Positions 22,746 through 25,672 of a stretch of DNA of 25,672 nucleotides are shown piece by piece. A model generated the notes under the pieces. It was not told where the DNA came from and made no database searches. It saw only the letters and a program-made list of their open reading frames with translations. The position numbers and the translations under genes were made by a program. Positions within the stretch are counted from its first letter, which is position 1. Each line of letters opens with the position of its first letter. This stretch comes from JAUVXJ01 sp034430275 (lineage in GTDB: Bacteria; Chloroflexota; Anaerolineae; UBA7937; B3-Chlor): positions 1-25,672 of the forward strand of contig DAOUEW010000042.1 of the NCBI GenBank assembly GCA_034430275.1, read 5' to 3'.

Positions 22746-22774
22746 TTGGCTTCGCATCAGGCGTTGGCTATAAT
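22746..22774 (+). promoter_or_regulatory. Promoter of the EamA transporter gene
   Basis: TTGGCT (22746-22751), a 17-base spacer and a perfect TATAAT (22769-22774). Predicted start near 22781, leaving a leader of about 165 bases before GTG 22948. Confidence 0.7.
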
Positions 22775-22777
22775 CCC

Positions 22778-22808
22778 CCCGCTGTAGCTGCGCCAGGCGC
22801 AGAGCGGG
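22778..22808 (+). promoter_or_regulatory. Palindrome/hairpin at the transcription start
   Basis: CTGCGCC (22788-22794) and GGCGCAG (22796-22802) form a perfect 7-1-7 palindrome, flanked by CCCGCT (22778-22783) and AGCGGG (22803-22808) that pair outside it with a 4-base bulge. It lies at about -3 to +28. As DNA it could be an operator; as RNA, a 5' stem-loop. Confidence 0.55.
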
Positions 22809-22947
22809 CAAGCCAAGCCAAGGTTGGTGCACCGGGATTGTGTCGCCCCTGAACCTGCTGACACTCCAAGTCTGCGCGAGCGGATGGGAGGTATCCGGGC
22901 GACTTGCGTGGAGTCTCGGCTTGCCCTTCATCGGTGGAGGAGGTACG

Positions 22948-23847
22948 GTGCTTCAGAACCGCTTTCCTCGCCTGTGTGCCATTCTCCAGGCGCTCTTCGT
23001 GACATTCTTGTGGTCCACCTCCTGGGTGTTGATCAAGATTGGGCTGCAAGACATACCTGCACTGACCTTTGCTGGACTGCGCTACATTCTCGCGTTTTTC
23101 TGCCTCCTCCCCCTCCTTCTGCGGTCTTCCAGCCTCGTATCGCTTCGACGGCTCAACCGTCGCAGATGGCTAGAGTTGGTGGCTCTTGGTTTTCTCTTCT
23201 ACGCCGTGACCCAGGGCACCTCGTTCTTGAGCTTGGCCTACCTGCCAGCCATGAGTGTCAGCCTGCTCTGGAATCTGACCACCGTGACGGTGGCTTTCAT
23301 GGGCATCTGGGTCCTGGCGGAGCCGCTGAATCTTCTTCAATGGGGGGGCCTGGTTCTGAATCTTCTGGGTATCGTGATCTACTTCCACCCGCCTGCATTC
23401 CCGGGCTCCCAGTTGTTGGGCCTGGTCGCGGCACTGGTCGGCGTCTTGGCCAACGCGGGTTCATCGATTCTGGGGCGTGCCGTCAATCGCCGAGCCGACA
23501 TCCAGCCGCTTCCGGTAACCGCGGTCAGCATGGGCGTAGGGGCTCTGGTGCTGGTGACGACGGGGGTGACTATCCAGGGACTTCCCCCGCTGAGTGTACA
23601 GCACTGGATGATCATCGGCTGGTTAGCGGTCGTGAACACAGCGTTCGCCTTCACCTTGTGGAATCGCACGCTGCGGACGCTCACGGCTGTAGAGTCCAGC
23701 ATCATCAACAGCACGATGCTAGCACAGATCGCCGTTCTCGCGTGGGTGTTCCTGGGCGAGAGCCTCACCTGGCAGAGAGCGCTGGGGTTGAGCCTGGCAG
23801 GGTTGGGGACGGTGATAGTGCAGCTCAGGCGTGACTCAACGATGTGA
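22948..23847 (+). CDS. EamA/DMT superfamily transporter
   Basis: A 299-residue integral membrane protein with ten predicted helices in two EamA repeats. Repeat 1 starts ILQALFVTFLWSTSWVLIKIGL and has LTFAGLRYILAFFCLLPLLL; repeat 2 has LLGLVAALVGVLANAGSSILG and VVNTAFAFTLWNRTLRTLTAVESS, ending in LGTVIVQL. Such proteins usually export amino acids or other metabolites; the substrate is unknown. The start GTG 22948 is fixed by GGAGGAGGTACG directly upstream; the frame is open to 22840, but that part is hydrophilic and outside the conserved fold. Predicted transcript leader about 165 bases. Confidence 0.9.
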   Translation: MLQNRFPRLCAILQALFVTFLWSTSWVLIKIGLQDIPALTFAGLRYILAFFCLLPLLLRSSSLVSLRRLNRRRWLELVALGFLFYAVTQGTSFLSLAYLPAMSVSLLWNLTTVTVAFMGIWVLAEPLNLLQWGGLVLNLLGIVIYFHPPAFPGSQLLGLVAALVGVLANAGSSILGRAVNRRADIQPLPVTAVSMGVGALVLVTTGVTIQGLPPLSVQHWMIIGWLAVVNTAFAFTLWNRTLRTLTAVESSIINSTMLAQIAVLAWVFLGESLTWQRALGLSLAGLGTVIVQLRRDSTM

Positions 23848-23941
23848 GGGCCGCGCAGGTCCCAGGGGAAGACTGCTAGTGGCAGCCGGAGAGGCTGCAC
23901 GCAAGAGCTCCAGACCCTATGCCAGTTCGGGTGACGAACGA

Positions 23942-23971
23942 TTGGCAAACGGTCTCGAATCCTGGTATGAT
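23942..23971 (+). promoter_or_regulatory. Promoter of the NifU-like gene
   Basis: TTGGCA (23942-23947), an 18-base spacer and TATGAT (23966-23971), with a TG one base before the -10 (extended -10). A GGGAGA-GCA-TCTCCC mini-hairpin follows in the leader. Confidence 0.65.
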
Positions 23972-24024
23972 TGGGGACAAGGGGAGAGCATCTCCCGAAA
24001 CCTGGAGAGAGAGGTACGAATCCC

Positions 24025-24261
24025 ATGCGCGAGGATGTTGAGAAAGCCTTGGAGAAGGTTAGAGCGTATATCCGGCAGGATGGCGGGGACATCGAGTTGG
24101 TGGATGTGACTGAGGATGGAGTCGTGAAGGTCAAGTTGACGGGAGCCTGCGTCGGTTGTCCATTCTCGGCGATGACCCTCACACAGGGTGTCCAGAAGAG
24201 CCTGATGGAGCAGGTGCCAGGGGTGAAGAAGGTCGAGAACGTCGCCTCACTGACGCCCTGA
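24025..24261 (+). CDS. NifU C-terminal domain / NfuA-type Fe-S carrier
   Basis: A 78-residue protein consisting only of the NifU C-terminal domain, which holds a bridging [4Fe-4S] cluster and delivers it to target enzymes. The ligands are Cys42 and Cys45 in GACVGCPFSAMTL, the family motif. It begins MREDVEKALEKVRAYIRQDGG, the usual N-terminus of small Nfu proteins. It lacks the A-type carrier domain of E. coli NfuA. Likely clients include Fe-S enzymes such as the radical SAM protein and activase encoded in this window, but that is only inference. ATG 24025 has GAGAGAGGTACG upstream. It has its own promoter and a terminator 43 bases after the stop. Confidence 0.93.
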   Translation: MREDVEKALEKVRAYIRQDGGDIELVDVTEDGVVKVKLTGACVGCPFSAMTLTQGVQKSLMEQVPGVKKVENVASLTP

Positions 24262-24304
24262 TCAGCGAGGCACCTTGTGCAGACTACGCAGAAAGAGTGT
24301 TCTT

Positions 24305-24333
24305 GCCTGCGGGCACGCCGCCCGCAGGCTTTT
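24305..24333 (+). terminator. Intrinsic terminator after the NifU-like gene
   Basis: A perfect 10-pair stem, GCCTGCGGGC (24305-24314) with GCCCGCAGGC (24320-24329), a 5-base loop and TTTTGTT after it. Confidence 0.92.
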
Positions 24334-24464
24334 GTTGGGTTTGAGGCTCGAGTGGTCCTGGAGCGAGCTGGGGATCTGAAGAAGGTAGCCGAAGTCTCCG
24401 GACCGGCGGATCTGTCCTCGGTGCCTTCTTCTCCAGGCTCACGGTGTTCGCTGGGAGGGAGGAG

Positions 24465-25622
24465 TTGCGTTTTCTGAGAACATCTGCATGTACCCGTGCC
24501 ATCGCCGTTCTGCTGGCGCTGTCAGTGTGCCTGGTCGCTTGTGGTCCCGCCTGGCAGGTTGCGGTGTCGCAGCCTGACGGCGGTATGCTCGTGGTGGATT
24601 CCGCGGTCCTACGCGAACTGGAGGTCTACGCGGAAGATGTGGACAGCGGTCAAGCTGTGCCTGTGGAGCGAGTGTTGGTGAGCGCAGGGCACAGATCCGT
24701 TGAAGAGCTCGTCGTCACGGAGGCTGACGGTGCCGAGCGTAGGATAGACTGGCTCGAGGTTGCTGACAGCGCCTGGTGGTGGAGTGACGGGACTCTGAGC
24801 ATCGGTGGAGAGAGGATCGAGGCCTCGCGTCTTGATGCGGCGCCTTCCTCTCTTCTGAGCCAGGTCGAGGCATCCATAACCGACATCGTGCCGACGGTAT
24901 GCTCGGCTCTGGGTCTGCGCGAGCCTGAGCAGTCCACCGGACGCGTGCTGGAGACGCCGCCACTCGATCGAGTGGTGCTCTTCTTCTTGGATGGCTTCGG
25001 CTATGTGAGGTATACAGAGGCCCTCGCGGACGGGCTGATTCCCAACATCGGCTCTCTGGGAGAGCCCTTGATTGGGTTGACCACCTATCCGCCCATCACC
25101 TCCGTGTCCACCGCGTCACTGTTGACGGGTGCGCCGCCGGAGGTGCACGGAGTTGACCAACGGGGCATCCGCAAGACGGATACCGAGACTCTGTTCGATG
25201 TGGCAACCTCCGCCGGGCTGACCTCAGTGGCGGTGGAAGGCGAAAGCCTCTCCTTCGCTCTTCGTAATGCCGAATCACAGTTGTCTGCCGATTTCGACGG
25301 CAACGGCAGCACCGACGACAATGTGCTGACCAACGTCTTGAGTGTCCTCAGTGCAGGGACGCCGGACATCTTGTTTGTTCACTTTCACGGGATCGATGAC
25401 GCAGGTCATACCTACGGACCGGGCGCCCCGGAGGAATGCGATGTCATTGCGAAGGAAGATGCGGCTGTGGGCCGCATTCTGGAACTGTTGCCGTCCGGGA
25501 CGCTGGTCGTCATCTTCGCGGATCATGGAATGCACGACGTGAACGAGGAGGGCCGGCTGGGGAATCATGGCAACCTGGTGGAGCGCGACATGTTCATCCC
25601 CATATTCCTGGCGACCAGGTAG
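24465..25622 (+). CDS. Lipoprotein phosphodiesterase/alkaline phosphatase-superfamily enzyme
   Basis: A 385-residue secreted lipoprotein with a type I phosphodiesterase/nucleotide pyrophosphatase-like domain. The N-terminus RFLRTSACTRAIAVLLALSV is a signal peptide ending in the lipobox LVAC, so the mature protein is lipid-anchored. Residues about 27-155 form an N-terminal region I do not recognise. The catalytic domain starts at VVLFFLDGFGY (metal Asp), continues TTYPPITSVSTASLLTGAPP with the Thr nucleophile region, HFHGIDDAGHTYGPG (Asp/His metal ligands), FADHGMHD (Asp-His) and GNHGN (last His). Metal ligands for two zinc ions all seem present. The start TTG 24465 lies right after GGAGGGAGGAG; in-frame GTG 24444 has no such site. 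Substrate unknown. Confidence 0.88.
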   Translation: MRFLRTSACTRAIAVLLALSVCLVACGPAWQVAVSQPDGGMLVVDSAVLRELEVYAEDVDSGQAVPVERVLVSAGHRSVEELVVTEADGAERRIDWLEVADSAWWWSDGTLSIGGERIEASRLDAAPSSLLSQVEASITDIVPTVCSALGLREPEQSTGRVLETPPLDRVVLFFLDGFGYVRYTEALADGLIPNIGSLGEPLIGLTTYPPITSVSTASLLTGAPPEVHGVDQRGIRKTDTETLFDVATSAGLTSVAVEGESLSFALRNAESQLSADFDGNGSTDDNVLTNVLSVLSAGTPDILFVHFHGIDDAGHTYGPGAPEECDVIAKEDAAVGRILELLPSGTLVVIFADHGMHDVNEEGRLGNHGNLVERDMFIPIFLATR

Positions 25623-25672
25623 CGCTTCGAATGAAGATCCACTGTTGCTGCCTGGCCGGGGAAGCGTCACGC

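Noticed and set aside
1..25672. rRNA, tRNA, CRISPR arrays, intact insertion sequences
   Set aside because: Looked for by eye on both strands; no cloverleaf with conserved T-loop, no regularly spaced repeats and no intact transposase frame were seen.

Overview
The window is a gene-dense piece of a bacterial chromosome (high GC, SD-led genes, many clear sigma70-type promoters with 17-18 bp spacers). There is no rRNA, tRNA, CRISPR array or intact mobile element. The gene mix (free-standing COG3580/COG3581/COG1924 activase trio, PhaR-phasin pair, PdxS/PdxT, Kbl/Tdh, an unassigned radical SAM family) fits an environmental, probably anaerobic or facultative lineage such as Chloroflexota. That taxon is an inference from family content only.

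Layout. 0.5-2.2 kb: a small HExxH metallopeptidase-like gene faces a two-gene phasin/PhaR operon whose promoter carries a perfect 10-1-10 palindrome over the predicted transcription start. 2.28-2.52 kb: a short transcription unit with its own promoter, a 17-codon ORF behind a strong ribosome binding site, two stacked hairpins and an intrinsic terminator. 2.65-3.6 kb: a radical SAM gene with its own promoter. 3.6-5.4 kb: a decayed island holding a dead integron-type integrase fragment, an intact small membrane protein and a broken ArsM-like methyltransferase. 5.4-8.4 kb: a leftward, translationally coupled operon of two HgdB-like/DUF2229-type proteins and the BadF/HgdC-type ATPase activase, with no classical dehydratase subunits nearby. 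8.5-10.8 kb: pdxS-pdxT (vitamin B6) and an MBL-fold hydrolase. 11.2-12.4 kb: an MFS transporter. 12.4-14.6 kb: tdh-kbl, converting threonine to glycine plus acetyl-CoA. 14.8-16.1 kb: a membrane-anchored PCMT and a hotdog thioesterase. 16.1-18.3 kb: two tandem D-Ala-D-Ala ligase paralogues. 18.3-20.7 kb: rph, a second MFS transporter and an alkyltransferase-like protein. 20.9-22.6 kb: an ABC-F ATPase. 22.9-25.6 kb: an EamA/DMT exporter, a NifU-C/NfuA-type protein and a lipoprotein phosphodiesterase.

Most interesting points. (1) The tandem Ddl pair splits the canonical active-site residues. Copy 1 keeps the Tyr at the E. coli DdlB Y216 position but has Glu270 to Asp and an altered NTxPGMT loop. 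Copy 2 keeps the metal/loop residues but has Phe at the Y216 position, the change linked to D-Ala-D-Lac synthesis, and Cys at Ser150. (2) The orphan RNA/short-ORF unit at 2.3-2.5 kb has a loop complementary to its own Shine-Dalgarno sequence. (3) There is a probable PhaR operator upstream of the phasin gene. (4) The island at 3.6-5.4 kb contains two independent gene corpses.
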